From Cardiocondyla obscurior (lineage: Eukaryota; Arthropoda; Insecta; Hymenoptera; Formicidae), in NCBI RefSeq assembly GCF_019399895.1, contig NC_091883.1, forward strand, positions 4,754,377 to 4,818,376: a DNA stretch of 64,000 nt, read 5' to 3'. Position numbers and translations under genes: made by a program. The notes beneath the pieces are model-generated. The model did no database searches and was not told the DNA's origin. It saw only the letters and a list, made by a program, of their open reading frames with translations. Positions 27,026-42,100 of this stretch are shown one piece after another (positions within the stretch are counted from its first letter, which is position 1; every line of letters begins with the position of its first letter).

Positions 27026-30000
27026 GTGAGTATTTTCGTACCGATGCTGCGGCACGCCGTATACGTGTATCCGCAATTAGTGCCGATACACTCGCACGTA
27101 CAAGTTGTGTGTGTGCGCGTATTTATTAGGGAGCTGTAGCAGCTCCGTGCATGAAGTAGTAGTTAAGGGTGCGCGTTATATTATCTCCCCTCTGTCCCTC
27201 CCTTTTCTGGACTCCAGACTAAGTACCCAGAATGGTGACTAATGTAAGTGCGCGCGTTCGCGGGACTCGCGCTTGGTAAGGAGGATTGAAGATCTACTCC
27301 CGCGAGGACGGACCCAAAACCACCGAGCTTTAGAGAACGAGCTGAGTGCCGCGACGTATTAATCACGGCGCGCGTTATAAACTCCATTTTTCTTCGGGGG
27401 AAATCAATTTTTCTTCCGCGGGAGCTCGTAAACCGCCGTTCCCGCGGGCGTGTCTTCAATTCACCGTCGGTATTGAAAACCCGCGTAATTGCGTTAGATA
27501 AAAAAAGTAAATCTGCATTCCTACCGCGCGGCTGCGGAAAGTGGGTCTTATTCTGTATTTAATTGGTACTTTTTTCTATCAATCGCGTCATAAAAAGAAA
27601 CGTCGATGCTGAATAACGATTAAAATGTGAAGCTACGTTACCGCTAAAAAAAAAAAAATATCAAGTAATCTCTCGCGCTGCACTTATATTACCTACGTCA
27701 GAGTAATTAGTCGCAAGGAACATACAACCTATTCACATTTTCGATATCCTAATACAAGACTCGAGGGCTATTATTTTCTCTTTGAATTTGGTTTATTATT
27801 AAATCTATATTTAATTTTTTATTTCCCAACGCGTGGTCCGTGCTGTATTAATGGATCGTTAAAATTATAAGAAATAATGGGCTTATATAACGAACCGGAT
27901 CGCTATCTGCCGAATTCGATCGTTGACGTCGAAATTTTGTGCCCGTCGCGGCTTGTTTTTCTTCGGCCGCAGCGTCGTGGGTGTTCCGGAGGCGCGCGAT
28001 CGGATTTCCCTCGCGATTGCACATCGAGCCGAGCGCATCGTCGCGTAATCAAAGATCGGATTGGCGGAACACCGGGAGAACGAGCAGGGAATGGACCGGG
28101 GCGCCGGCCGTGTGTGCGTGCGCGCGTGCTTATACGCTCGCGGAATATCTAATTGGCCGGAATAATTATCGGCGGGCGATAGTGTATACCCGGGTCCTTA
28201 CAGCCGTCGTATAAATATATATATGGCGTACACACGCGCGGTTAGGGCCGATAATATCGTGGGCACGATCGGCCTGCCCGCGAAATAATCGCTTTTGCAT
28301 GCGCGCGAGAGAGTACCCTGAGTAAATCCCTCTCCCCCTCGCCCTCTGTCCGTTTCTCCCTCAGTCTTCTCCTCGTGTAAACGAGTTTTTAATTTTTTAT
28401 ACCCCTTCTTACAGGGTGTGGCCGGGACGCCGGGCAAGAACGGTTTTCCGGTATATTATTTTTTATTTTCTTTCTCCAATACTCCTTCTCGCTTCCGTCT
28501 ATCTGCGTACGTCTGTCTTTGTCGCTCACGTGCCCTCACAATTGCATTCGTTTCTTTTTCAACGTCTCTTTTTCTCTTTCTCTCTATCTCTTCTATCTAT
28601 CTTTCTCGCTGTCACGTATCTCGAACACCACGAACTCTCACCACACTATGTGCATCGAAACATAACGCCCATTAAGTGCCATTAATGCGTATCATGTAGC
28701 CGCCGATGTGCGATTTTTGCTCGTTTGATCCCGCTTCTTCATTCGCGAGCCTGCCTCTCGATCTCGATATATGAGCTATTCATCTCGGATTTTTTCCCTT
28801 TTTTTTTTTTTTTTTTTTTTTTTATCCTTTTCTTTGTATCGCGTATCAGCGCAATTCATACGCGCGATCGAAGCACGAAATTGGACTTGGACGTTTCTCG
28901 CCTCCGACATTGTATCGCGTGTCGCTTTGATGACTGAAGGTGCAACTGTTATACCCGTCGAGGAAACGGGTTAATTGCATTCTTCGTTCGTCGCGAGTAT
29001 CATTCCTCGTTTTAATTGCTGGCAATCTTGAGCCACCCATCGGCGTTTCCGATTTACTAAGTATCGAGTTATTTCGCTGAAGCTCCAAGTACCGAATCGC
29101 GATCGGTCCGTGAGAAAGATAAATACTTGAAATAACGCGTTTATTTAAATCAACTTTCGTGTCGCAAAAGTGAAATTCTCTTATGGGAAAATTGATTTTT
29201 TGTGCGACGTCGCGATTTATAAAATTCAATTAGCCTACAGTGCCTCGCGCTTTCCCTCATTTAAACTGCACGTGTGGTAATTAAATATGTAAATGTAAAG
29301 TAGATATGAAGCATAAAATAATTGACATTTGTTTGATTAACCGCGGTGGTAAACGGAGGTATCGAAAGAAATTCCGATTTAGCGAAATGATAAATTCGAG
29401 ATACGACCCGGGGTCAATTAAATATGAGAGTTGCTCCATCAGGGTCGAAGCCGCGCGAAATCACACGTTCACGTGTACACACGTGAATAAAGTGTCTATT
29501 AACGGGAGCTCTCCCCCGCGATTGTCGCTCGCAAACGGTACGCGTCATACTCGGGGATCATGCACTTTTGTCGCGCCTGAAAGCATAACGGCTCATCACG
29601 ATTCTGGTTTGTCGCGTTTCGTTACATGTTAACATACACAAGGAATGCGTTTTTCAAGGGCTCGCGAGCCGCACGCAATTTTTCACTTTTCCACGTACGT
29701 CGTTGCGGACGCGCGAGCGACGACTGGCAACTCACCTGGCGGTGTTCTTTCAGGGACCTATCGGCTTGGACGGACCCAAGGGTGATCCGGTAAGTTCGTC
29801 GCATAATTTACATTTTAATTTCGGCATTGCGAGCGTGCGCGAAATTAATTGCCTCGCAGAGAAAAAGAAAAGGAACGCGAGAGGCAATATTTTATTTCGC
29901 GACGCTTAACGTTCTGAGAATAACATTATTTGATAGAATAATGGTTATGGGCGTGAGAGAGCTTTAATCATGTTATATTCCGCGCGGCGGGAAACCTGTT

Positions 30001-33000
30001 TTATCGAAATTTATGCCCGCGCGAGGTGTCATCGTAATAAATCTGATCGCGTCTTCTTTTTATCGCGATCACGCAGATATACGTCTGGGCCGTATTGATT
30101 TATTTATGAAACTTCCAACATTTTGCTGCGCACGAAGTCGGCGTTAAAGCTGGGAATACGATGTAATCGAGTCTTGATTAAACACACGAGATTATTCCCT
30201 CAACCCTCTTACGTGACTTGACTGTTCGATATTGGAACGATTGTTGATGTAGCAATTTTAATCGACGCGACATAAAATTACGCGTTTTGAGGACGAAGGA
30301 GCGCAGAAAAATAGAACAGGAATTAATAAAGGCAACGAAAGTCGAGCGTTTGAGATGACAATCTTAAAGATAATGACGCGAGAGGAAGAGAGCAAGAATT
30401 TTGATATCGAGTTTCCGTCAAACGCAGCTGTTCCCAAAAGGACGAAACTTTTCTGGTCTACTTTGGGGGGTTGTATTTCAGTAGGAATCGACGTAAGATA
30501 TTCAGTCGTGATATTTTGAGACACGAGTCGACCGACATTCGAGTCAGTTCTATGATTACGCAAACGGGAACGCGATTACATAGTAATCGCTTCGGATATA
30601 AATTCACCCTGTTCTTTTTCTCGACTCCCCCCCTTGTTCGCAGCGGCTGACGCATGTCGAGCGAATTACCCGCAAAAATGCAGGATGATCAATCATTTGA
30701 GTGATATGCATTCGGCATACCGTATACGTTTCGCTATCAGCCACGGTTTTTGACGAGCGCGCATCAAACGCAGGCAATGTGAATGAAAACGTATCGAGGT
30801 TTAAAATCAAATGGAGCTATAAGCATTACAGAGATTTAATGCATTTTCACTGGCATTTATACAAGCTACGAAAATTACGATTGATCGAGAAAATTTATCG
30901 TCTTGTTGTTTTAACGGCTTGAAAATGAATTAACTAAAATTATCTAGAGTTTTAATATATGCATATATATTTAAGTTAAAAATGTATTAAAGTATGATCT
31001 GCTAATCTAATCTTTACTGACGGGCGTTAATTTTTCAGGCAGCTTTTATAAAATGAATATTGAAAAAGAGCATCGTTAAATTTTTATGAATACGCCTTGA
31101 ACGTTTAGCGAAAAAGAGCATCGTTATAAAAGGTCTTGTTACAAAAGCGACGATATCGTTATTGCGCTATATAACGTTATTAGTGCAGAGTTAATAAATC
31201 AAGTTATTTAGCTCTCACAAACAAATGTAATTTATTAAACCCCAGTGTACAAACTTGCGTTGTACTTTTTTTTTTTTTCTACATTTTTTTTCTACATACC
31301 CAACATTTTGTACTTAGAGCCATTGCGATTTATTAAGACAACTCTATATCCTTAGTCGCGGTTGTAACGGTGACAGTCGAATGGAATTGGAAGATGAATC
31401 GGATTTTAAATTGGAGATTTGCTCGCTCGCTTGCACTCGCTTACTCTATTAACTCCGTTTTTCGTCGGCAGGCAGTTACTCGTCCGCGCCCGATCGTTAT
31501 ATTTTCTCCGAGATGCGATCTTTTAACTACCATTTCCGGTTCATCGTTCGAGCTTGTTCGTCGGCTGACGCGCCGTCGTCTCCTCCCGCGTTAAATGGAC
31601 GCGAGACAAAAGACGCGAGATCGCGGCGCCGGGTTTCTCGCCGTCGTTATCCCGCCTTTCATCCATAAATGCATGGTCCATACATAGATAACAACGACGC
31701 GTGCCGTCAAGGAAACGGGCGCGAATATCGGGATGACGTGACATTGATTATTCCTTATTTCGCCGTCTTGTTACACGTCTAGTCGTCGCGAATGTAAAAC
31801 TGGGTGCAGACACGGGACGGGAAGCTCATTGCGCTTTTGGATTTCTCACTTTCAGCGAGATCGAATCTGCATGCGGGCATTCGAGAGAGACGCGGGAGGG
31901 ACGAAGGTCGTCGTCTGACGGAATACGTAAATTCGCGTGTTAGGATGTGCAAGTTCCGTAGTCTGCGTGCTCTCTTCGACGACCCGGCACACGAGATGCT
32001 TGTGCCAGACTCGTGCTGGTTACACGACGGTATCCTTGTATTATAATCCTCGGCGCATACATCCCCGCCTCTATACGTGATTCTCGGTTATGCGAGGTCC
32101 TCGTGACACGCAAAGTCTTTTCGTATGACGGACCCTTGTATGCGCGCCGGTGGCCCTTTGTGGCCACCTAGTTTGCCTCGCCGTAGAGAACAGCCTCTGT
32201 CTATTCACGTGCACACACGCGTCCCCGTCTGCAACGTTTGATGTTGCGCAGGATGCGGCGAAACTGCCGCTATTTCCCGTAATTACAAACGCGACGTGAT
32301 TAATTAAGAAGCCTGACGACACGCCAGTAATGTTTTCCGCGATGTGGGCAGGTAGATAAGAAAGCGCGACTCGATCTCGGGCTGGGATTTTAATTGAATA
32401 TCGTTATAATTCGAGACGGCACGCAGTACTTGTCGAACGTTGCGTGCCGAGGGGCACGAACAGATCGTGTCCGATAAAACTTTCATTAGGAATAATCAAT
32501 TTCGAGGAATTCCGTACCGGAATACTCAGGTAGTGCCTGATAGATCGACGGAGAGGTACACGAGGACGTGTTGTGTGGCGGAGCACTAACGTGACTGGAT
32601 CTCTCGGTGGCGGTGAGGTACAAACGACAGAGCAAACAGATAGCGACGGAATGTGTCCGAGAAGAAAAGACCGGGGACGTGCGCGATTGAAAACGAGAGA
32701 GAAGGAGAAAGAGAGAGAAAGAGCGAGCAATAAGTGCATTGCAAATATCGCGGGTTGTTTGTTCTGTCGATGGCCGGGAAGAAAGGACCCGCACGATCGG
32801 CTTCTTCCTCGCGTCCTCCTTTCTCTCCACCCGGGCCGGCGTTTTCTTTTTAAACGAGTGTAGTAAACGAGTGTGTACACAGTCGCCGGCGACCAATACC
32901 CGACGCGGATCCGCAACTAAGGGTAGGTATTCCGAGATTCGAATAACGAATCCGGCGTTTATATCGGATTTCGTGCAAATAGTCGTGGCGCGGGTTTACA

Positions 33001-36000
33001 GCGCGGTAGCGGTGACTCCGCAATTTGCCTCGGGATCGCGGAGTTTGCTCTCCGCTCCCTCGCCGCGAACGGGCAAGATCCGGCGCGCAAACACGTGGGT
33101 TTATCTTCTTGGAAATTTACAACCGCGCTATCTGCGCGCCGCCCCCTGAAACGAAATGTTAAATCGTCCCTTTAACCCTCGCGTAATCGGGTCCGCCCCC
33201 GTTCGCGGGCTCGCCGAGTCCGAAATTTTATGCGGCTCCGCGTCTTCTTCATCGAGATACGAGTCGCGAAAAATGCGCACGGTGATACGACATCCATTCA
33301 TACGGCGCGCAGGAACGAGTCCAAATAAACCGCATTCAGTACAGCACAGTTCGACTTTTTGCAGCTCGGGCTTTTGAAATATCTCCTATCCAGTACAGCA
33401 CTGTAGATTAAATCTAATCTGATACAGCGCGGCATACAGTATAAAGAAATATTTGATTTTAATACACCCACCATTATTTATTTTTTTTTTTTTCCCACCC
33501 AGTTGTGTTCTAATTTATCTACTAATTTTTTTCCACTCTTTAAGAAGAGAGGTGAATAATGATATGTAATCGATGTTGCTTTCTAATCTATTGGCATGAT
33601 TATGTGGCAAGTATTTATTATATCGGTCGAGTTTGCGTTGGTATAAGTCGTCATGTTTGTAAAATTGAAGTAGTTAAGAAGTAATTGTACTGCGTGAAAT
33701 TGAAATAATTAAGAAGTTTTTTTTTTTTTTTTTTTAATAGTATACGCTATTGTGAGGAATAATCGGCGACGAGATCGCAGCGCGAAATCTCGCACGCGCG
33801 TCTGATTTCAACGTAGATTTTAGGGACGCAAATTATTTGAAAGGAAATCTCATTTAATTTAATAGCGGAATCTGCAGAATCCTCATGCAGACGTTTTGAC
33901 CCTCAATGCTATCAAATATCTGAAACGGAACGGAGCTCCAGAATTCTTAATTAAAACTAAAAGTGTCGTCGCAGCGATTCGACGCGTAAAGTCGATATAA
34001 AAATTATATCTCAGCGTATCGCTTTTTAACGCGTCAAAAAGGGACAGCGAAATCTTAAAATATTTCGCAAAGTTGCGCGTGAAAAAAAAAAAAAAAAAAA
34101 AAAAAAATAAAGTTTTAATTTTCTCTCCGGGAGTTTTATAGCCAGTTTACAAATTAGAGTGTAACAGAATCCGAGGGATATCTGATCGCTGCGCAGTTAT
34201 GATATAATGGAGAGAACGCTCATTCCGAAAGTCCGTTCGTTTTGCTCATCGTTATTACTCGACGTAATACAAAACGTTGCTTTTGTTCGCAGGGTCGACC
34301 CGGTGACAAAGGGCAGAAAGGCGAGCTGGGCAGCCCCGGATTCGATGTCTTGTCTGCAGTGAAGGTATCTAAGCCACGCTATCTCGCGAGGAATAAAGTA
34401 ATATTCGCTGCCGCACTTGTAACGCGAAAATGCGTGCCGCGCTTTCTCATTTCTTGCCTAGCCCCAGCCATCGTCGCCGTCCTTCAGAGAGCAATCTCGT
34501 AAAGCCCCGTGTGTATCGCGGGACGTGTGTTTCACCGGCGCGGCTGGCGCGCCGTGCACCGCGGAGAGAGAAAAGGACGACAAGAATACGGGATAAATTC
34601 TGAAGGGACGGCGGAAGGGCGCGGCAAGCGAAAAGGGACGGAACGATATTTTCATCGCGCGTAAAGCTGCAAATCTCATTTCGCGCGGCGAAAGTGCACT
34701 CGGCCGGGAACGTTATTAACATCTTCTCGATCGCGTCGCCGTGGGGCGTCAAAAGGTCCGGCGATTAATCGAATGAATTACCAGGGATTTCGCGATTTTG
34801 CTCCGAAGAATTTCAAAAATATCGGGGGAGAATCGAAGCGAGGGAATTAGCGTCACGCGCAGGGGAAGAGCCTCTCTTTGAAGCGAGCACGGGCGGAGGA
34901 CTCTTTTATGCGAATCCTCCGGGGAAATCATATAACCGAGGCTCTTCGGATGGCCTAATTCGCCGCCACGTTTATCCGCGATAATTAAATCTCAGTCTCG
35001 CGCGCGAAAGACAGATTTGCAAAATCGTCAAAGCGACCTAAAATAACGTTTCGCGCGGCAATTCCGGTGCCGCATAAAGAACACTTTATTTAAATGCAAT
35101 CCGCGCAATTTTTTTTTTTTTTTCGAGATCGCGGAATCTTTCGTTCCGCTCGAGTGCACTCGCGTGCGTCGTCGATAGCGCGCGATTTCTCACGGAACAT
35201 CCAAAGAAAGAAGACGCAGCTGCCTCTCGTTGTCGTCGGATTCGAGAGTCCAGCTTCGCCTAGAAACCGAGCGGACGTCCGCCGGTTTTGTCGCGGAAAC
35301 TACGGAGCGGGCACGGTACGCGCTTGTCCGTGCACATGCATATGCATACGTTCGTGTCCAGGACGAAATCACCGAAGCTTCTCTCGATCCAACGTGCAAC
35401 AAACGCAACGCCCGGTGTATCGACCGGGGCGTTTGCCGCGCGACAACGAACATGATACGCAGAGTCCGCGTGCAAGAGACGATCGATCATGGAGATCGTT
35501 ATAATTTCGAGATTATTAATATTAATATTTTCCTAGATGATAAATTGATTTCAGACCAATCCAATAGAGACGCGGAGAATCTTATAAATTTTCTTGTTGA
35601 TGGGAGAGAATAATTTATTCTCGAGTATATTATTAAATGTTTCAAGTTCTCTGAATGAGACTGATCGAAGTGAATATTTCACGTGTTTGCTGCAAAAACG
35701 GAGAAGTGATTTTTATCGCGCGACGGGCACGTAGGGCGAACATTTGTTGATTAAGCGACGGCGAGCTGGAAATCATTGTTCGGGGAAAAAATTGCGCCCG
35801 TTATTGCGAGCGATCCGTCATTACGAAACTCATTTGGACGGCAAAAAGTCGATCGTGCCGTCGCGCGCCGTCCGTCAAAAGGCAGACGGCGGCGTAGAGC
35901 CGGCGTGATTGCCTTAGCCGGTGAACGGCAGGTGCAACGGAAAAAGAAATAAAAAAAAAGAAAAAACAGAATCGATCTCTAGCGTCGCGCCTCTTTGCCG

Positions 36001-39000
36001 CACGCGGACTCCGCCGTTCGTGTGAAAGCGAGTTTAACGCAAAATCTGCTTCGCACTCGCGCGGCCGTCGAGCGCCGTCGAGCGCCGTCGATCGCCAGCA
36101 GGCAGCAGTAAAACACGATGTCGCAACACGAGAGTAAATAAATAAACCTTGCCTTTTTTCTCGCCTACGGGTCAATGCACAGGGATTGGGGTTAAAGAGG
36201 TCGGTGACGACGCTCCGCGGTGGGACGCTTGGCTACGCGGAAATCGTCGCCCTCAAGGTAAACCGGCCCTCCTTCTCCTCGGAAGGCGCGACACACGCTT
36301 CTCGGTGTCGCGTTCCGGACGGACGTTCTCCAAGATCCTCTCAATCACCTCCCCGCTGTCTCTCACCCCGTCATCTCGTCATTGTCCAACGCTGTCGTAG
36401 TCGTCGTCGCTTCTTTTCTTCTTTTCACCCTCCCGCCCTGTCCACTTTCCCCCTTACCGCTCATATCCGTTCTACCACCTGTGTGTCAGTCTCTTTTTTT
36501 TGTGTCTGCGCGTTGTCGCATATATTCCGGATACGCGACAGGCCGGATCTCGTCGTTCAGTCGTTCTTTAGCTAGTCGTTGCCTCGTGCCGGTGCTTTCG
36601 GTGTAGCGTTCTCTCGTTGGTTTATGCGACACAAAGTGCGTCGTCGATGTTCGATCGCGCCTTTTTCGCCGTCTTCGATTTTAATAAGACAATTGCGTTT
36701 AAGAGAATGTATCGCGTAATACTTATCCGCTGATTGCGGAACGATCCCATCGACGACGCACTTTCTCACTTTGGTTTTTGGTTGGTAATGGTGTTAACTT
36801 TAAGTTACAGTATTTAGGTATATCTCTGGGCATGCCTTGGATTCAGAAGAGCAGTGAGATACGAGAATCCATACCTTTTCCTCTCAACCCCCGGCGATAA
36901 AAAACAAATATGTAAAGAATTTCCCCCCGATAAGTTTCCCACCCGAAAATCGTTGCCTCCCCATGTCTTCCTCTCTCTGTTTTTTGTCTTGTAGCGATTT
37001 GGTTTTTTACCCGTAGTGTTGACCTACTTTTAGGATCTTCAGGAGAAAGGGGTTAATATCTCAGCGCAGAACATCATACCACTGAAAGTAAGTGCGCCTG
37101 CTTTTCGGGACTTTCCTTGTTTCCCTCCTCTTTTTTTATCGTCGATCTTTCGACGAACGGTGCTCGAATTTCATAATTTTAGTAAAGAACGATTTTCGCG
37201 AAATAAATTTTATTTTTAACGTCTGTAAATTCACGGGCGCGAGTCATTCGCTCGGTATTGTTTCATTTTTTAATAAATGTCGCTTTGCAAATATCGTTTT
37301 CGAAACGGCTGAAACGTTTTCTAAGTTATCTCGGTACTTTAATTGAAAAAGCCGAAGAGTCTACCGCGAATTAATGAATATTTGAATATTTTTTTGCAAC
37401 TTATCTTTTGTTTATTCATATTTTTTCCCGGGGACACTTAAATGCCGAGGGATCATTCTAAATTCGCCGGTGAAAGTAGAAAATGCGCCGCTGAAACGAG
37501 CTGTCGCGTAGCAAAGAAGTTGCAAAAGTTTGCCCACCCCGGATGAATCCCGGGGCGATTTAATTCCCCCTTTCTCCGAGATTGCAAACTTAGTTCTCGC
37601 CCGCTGTCGCGACAGCCGGAAGTTGTCGGGAAGGTTTATTTATCGGTCGGATAACCGATACCGGGCGGTGGCTGTCTGTCCGTCCCTTAATCGCGCGGTG
37701 GAATTTTGCCGCGGCTTCGCGCCGAGCACCGCTCGTCCGAGAGAACGAACGAGGCGCGAACACGGCGGAGGGAAGTTCCGAGTGGCTGTAACTCGGAGGA
37801 TCGCGCTGGACGATCGGGTCGAATCATCTCCCGCTGTGCTCGCGCCACATCGCAACATTTTCGAGGTTCGCCAAACTCTTACGACATACCCTTTTACTTT
37901 ACGGTTCGATACCTCCGTTCTTTCGTTCACTTTCCACTCTCTTTCTCTCTACTCTACTCTCTCTCTACCGGGGGTCGTGTACAAGTTACCTCGCGCCTCG
38001 TGTACCACGATCGATCGCCTCGATACGCGAAAAGAAAAAGCCGCTCGATAATTCGCGGTAGGAAGCTGCTGTCTCGCCGTATCTCGCGATATTCCATCTC
38101 TCAGGCGAATGCAAATCCTCCCGCGAAAGGCAGATACAGCCTCTCGGCTGTTTCTGCTGCTCGTCGGTGTCGAATTCGCATTTCCTGAAAGATCGAATAC
38201 GCGGTCGGCGGTCAAGTGCCAGCAGCGCGATATCTTATACTCTTTTGGAGTAAGAGATGAGACCGGTATCTACGCGCACGTTTCGTCCATCTACTCCGTG
38301 CTGGCGCTTTGACTTGGCACAACGGCGGCGGCTTCCACGAGCGCCGTTTGGATTTCAAAGGGCATACCGCCCCGTACCTCGAGACGCCTCGCTTTATCAA
38401 ATTCCGAAGGCGAAAGATTTTTAGAATTACAGTTTCACAACCTAGAAATTTTCCGAGCCAAAACTTACAGTCGGAAAACTCTCGGATATTCGACTACGCT
38501 GACGAAGGAATTTCCAACTTGAATTTCACGACGAAAGAAGTTCAGATCGGTAGTACTTGCGCGGTAAACACAGCCCTTCGATTAAATTTCACATATGATA
38601 TCTGATAGCATGAATAAAATCGAATTTTTAAACAAATATCGGTCATGATAAAACGCTCGAGCATTTTACCGAAAATAATAAAATATTCAGAGTTGTTCGC
38701 GGTGCCGTTTTGTCGAATAAATCTTTCTAATCGTTTCAGTTTTACGTGTTTGACGTATAAGCGAGATGTCAATACTAAAAGAATAAAAAGAGAGGGGAAA
38801 AAAAAAGGAAGATCATCCAAAATTCACGAAAACGCCTCTGCGAGAGAGGAATTTTACGCGAGAGGCGCGGATTACGTGGTCGCGTAGCCGCGAAAAAATC
38901 CCAACGGGTATGCGCGCGAGGGAAAAAAAAAAGAAGGAAAAGGGAAAAAAAGACGCAAACGTCCGCGCTATACGCTGGTGCACATAAGGCGCGAATAAAA

Positions 39001-42000
39001 AATGCACGACCCCGTCGCATTCGTCCCGCATGCCGATGCGAAAATCGCGTGCGCGCCTTGCGGGGCGCGCGCGTGCATTGCATGATACTATTTTGTAACA
39101 TCTGCAGTCTATCCTGTTCTCTCTATGGCGTAGTGCGTGTGCGTACCATTTGCGCATCGAATGTGCGAACGCGCGCGTGTGTGTGTGTGTGTCTGTCAAC
39201 CCGCTGGATGAATGCGCGGGCGATTTATAGCGCGTAGGTGGTGCTCATAGACTTGCCTGTGATCGCAAACGCATGATCGCACGATGATGGTGTATTGATG
39301 TAACTGTCGGGAGTGAATGAGTAACTACTGATCATTCGGCGGGCGCTGATCGATCGAAACTCGGGCATTCAACGCGCTCGGAAGATGATTATTAGCTCGG
39401 ATCGCGCTCGTTAAGCGAAAGCGAGGAGGGAAACGTCAGAGGTTCGCAGCGAAAGTCGATTTGAAATAACGGGGATTATTTTAGAGATGTCACTTAAAAG
39501 AAAACGCACGCGTTTGACCAATTTCAATGGGATTAAATATTCGAGCGGTATCGAAGCCTTTATCGCCGGATAAAAACTAAAAAAATATTCTACATCGAAA
39601 TTAATCCTTTCTCTTTTTTTAATTTTTTTTTTCAACTATGAAACATGTCGCCCTTGCGCAAAACGCCCTCGACGACCGCGTATATCTCCAAAAACACGTC
39701 TCGGCGGGCCATTCCGGGTGAGTTTTCATCCGCGGGGCACCTGCGCCCTCGGGATGTGTATGTGTGTGTGCGTGCGTGCGTGCACAATGACGTCTAGCGC
39801 CGTGCATGTCGTAGACTTCTCTAAACGTTGCGTCGCATCGTACATTTCTGTGGGCATGTGTACGCGGTGTTCCGCTGCACGCACCGAACGGGCGATTCAT
39901 CGTTATTTGTCTCGGCCATCGTGCGGCTAAAGGTAGCTGCATGCATTGCGCACGATATGTTGGGTCGAGTCGCGACGCGTTATCGCACACCTATCGTCTT
40001 TTCCCGCGTTTGTCTCTCGCGAGCATACGTAATCACACGTTTCTCCGCGCGTTTGCTACGGGGGTGGTTGCCACGGGGTTGAAGCCGCGCGGCGGAGAGA
40101 TGTCTCTCTCCGATCGTGACAGAAATTAATTGCGCACTCGTATACGCGCGGGCTGTCTCATCGCCGCTGGAAAATGCTGTTTCAATAGCCGGGACCTTCG
40201 ACGAACCGCGGCATTCATCGTTCCCCGAATGCGTTTGACGAAGGGTCTAATTAATATTTGACCCGAGAGCACGCGCGGTGGTCCGCATGTGACACGTTGC
40301 TGGCGGGCGATATTTTTCGTCCCGCCGTCATGTAACGCCCCTCGCGAGTATTAATTATTAAAAATATAATTCTAGCTCTCCCTTCCCCCCTCCCTCTGCG
40401 TCATATAATTTCAGTGGAATTTTATTCCAAGCAAAATTTAAAAATTACAATTTTATTATCGGGATATTTAATTTTTAAAAAATTCGAAAAAAATTCTGCC
40501 GGCAAGCCGTCAAATTTCCTCGGTAAGAAATTCCAATAATGACGCGTAAAAACAAGAATTAATTAAACGTTCTCTCGCGAAGATCCTATTACTTAAAACT
40601 AATTAAAAATATAATCAAAACTTATCTCTCTCACCTTCGGCTCTTTCTGTTCCGCTAAATTACTTTACTCGAGGAATAAGTGCCAATAACTGCGGAAGAA
40701 AAGATAAAACTTGTTCGCTTAAAGATATTTCAAAATTGCCTTCGAACTTATCGTGCAGCCGCGATTTTAGCCGCGGATCCGTCCGACGGGCGTCCTCTTT
40801 TAACGGCTCCCGGCACGTCCCGGAAAGTTTTCTACATTACATCGAAAACGATCCGCGTGAAAGTATCCGTGCGAGAAAGAAACTGGCCCTAAAGGCCATC
40901 ACGAAGGTGTTTCTCCGCGGGATCCGGTTACACCTCGAGCATCTTCGGGCATCCTCTTACGAGCGAGATAATGAAAAATTTTCCCGCACTAAACGAAAAC
41001 TCCTCGCTCGTCTTATCGCGCCGTCGAAGCTGCCCCGCGCAGTAATACGATAATGCCGCGTGGTAAAAAGTCTATTCCGGTAACTCGCCGTTGTTACTCG
41101 CCGCATCGTGAAACCATAAATCCGCGCGAGAAGCAACCCCGCCACCCCACCGCGCGCAGATCTTTCTCGTTTCCATGCACTTTTCTTCCGCGAGTTCTCC
41201 CTTTTTCCTACGCTCACCCGCCAGTCCACATACTCTCCCTGTCTGCCTTTCTCTCTTTCTCTCTGTGGGCTCTTGACTAACTTCATGTACCTCTCTTTAT
41301 CTCTTTGGCTCTGTCTGTCTTTCGTTCTTTCGCTTCCCTATCTTTTTACTGTTCCACCTTCCTCACACGCTCACCCGAGAGATCGTACGTAACGTGTACG
41401 ACTCACCTTCTTTCTCGACCCCCTTTTCTTCTCTCTTCCCCTTGTCGATCCCCCGTCAGTCCGTGGCACAAACCGACGAGTACCGAGAGACACTCTTGTG
41501 TCGAGGGCTCTCGCCGGAGAGAAAAGCCGTAACGACGTAACGCTCTTGGGACGTAACAGGGAGAGCCGGGTGAACCGGGGCCGCCGGGACCACCCGGTCC
41601 GCCAGGAGCTGAGGGTCTTCCCGGACATGAAGGCAGACAGGGCATTCCGGGCGAGGTCGGCGCACCAGGGGAGAAAGGCCCGGCCGGACCAATCGGGCCC
41701 ATCGGCCTGACCGGCCCGTCAGGACTTGCAGGTCCCAAGGTGAGCCGAAAATATTAATGCACGCGGTATCTCTAGTTACATCCCCTTTTTTTTAACAATG
41801 CGGTGTCAAGTATCGCCAGTTTCCTTAGATTTAAAGAATAAAGATCTTTTCTCGGCCATCGATCCCCCTTTCCGACTCGACAAGAATCTCCCGTCGCGAA
41901 AGAGATAAAAAAAAAAATTTTATTTTATAGTAATATTATAATAAATTTTTTTTTTAATAGAATATACCGAAAAGGTGAGAAAGTAAGCAATTTATTTAAA

Positions 42001-42069
42001 GTTTTTTTTTTTTTTTATAGTGCTACTCTATTTAATATATTATTGGGGACAACGAAATATTCCACGTTA

Positions 42070-42100
<31 letters not shown>

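Noticed and set aside
32404..32916. 170-residue minus-strand frame
   Set aside because: Low-complexity Arg/Ser content and two overlapping open frames in the same place suggest compositional bias, not a gene.
41403..41738. Minus-strand frame of 111 residues full of Gly and Pro (GPASPDGPVRP...)
   Set aside because: It is the complement of collagen exon 7. Gly-X-Y codons read backwards give a false Pro/Gly-rich protein, and there are no splice signals on that strand.
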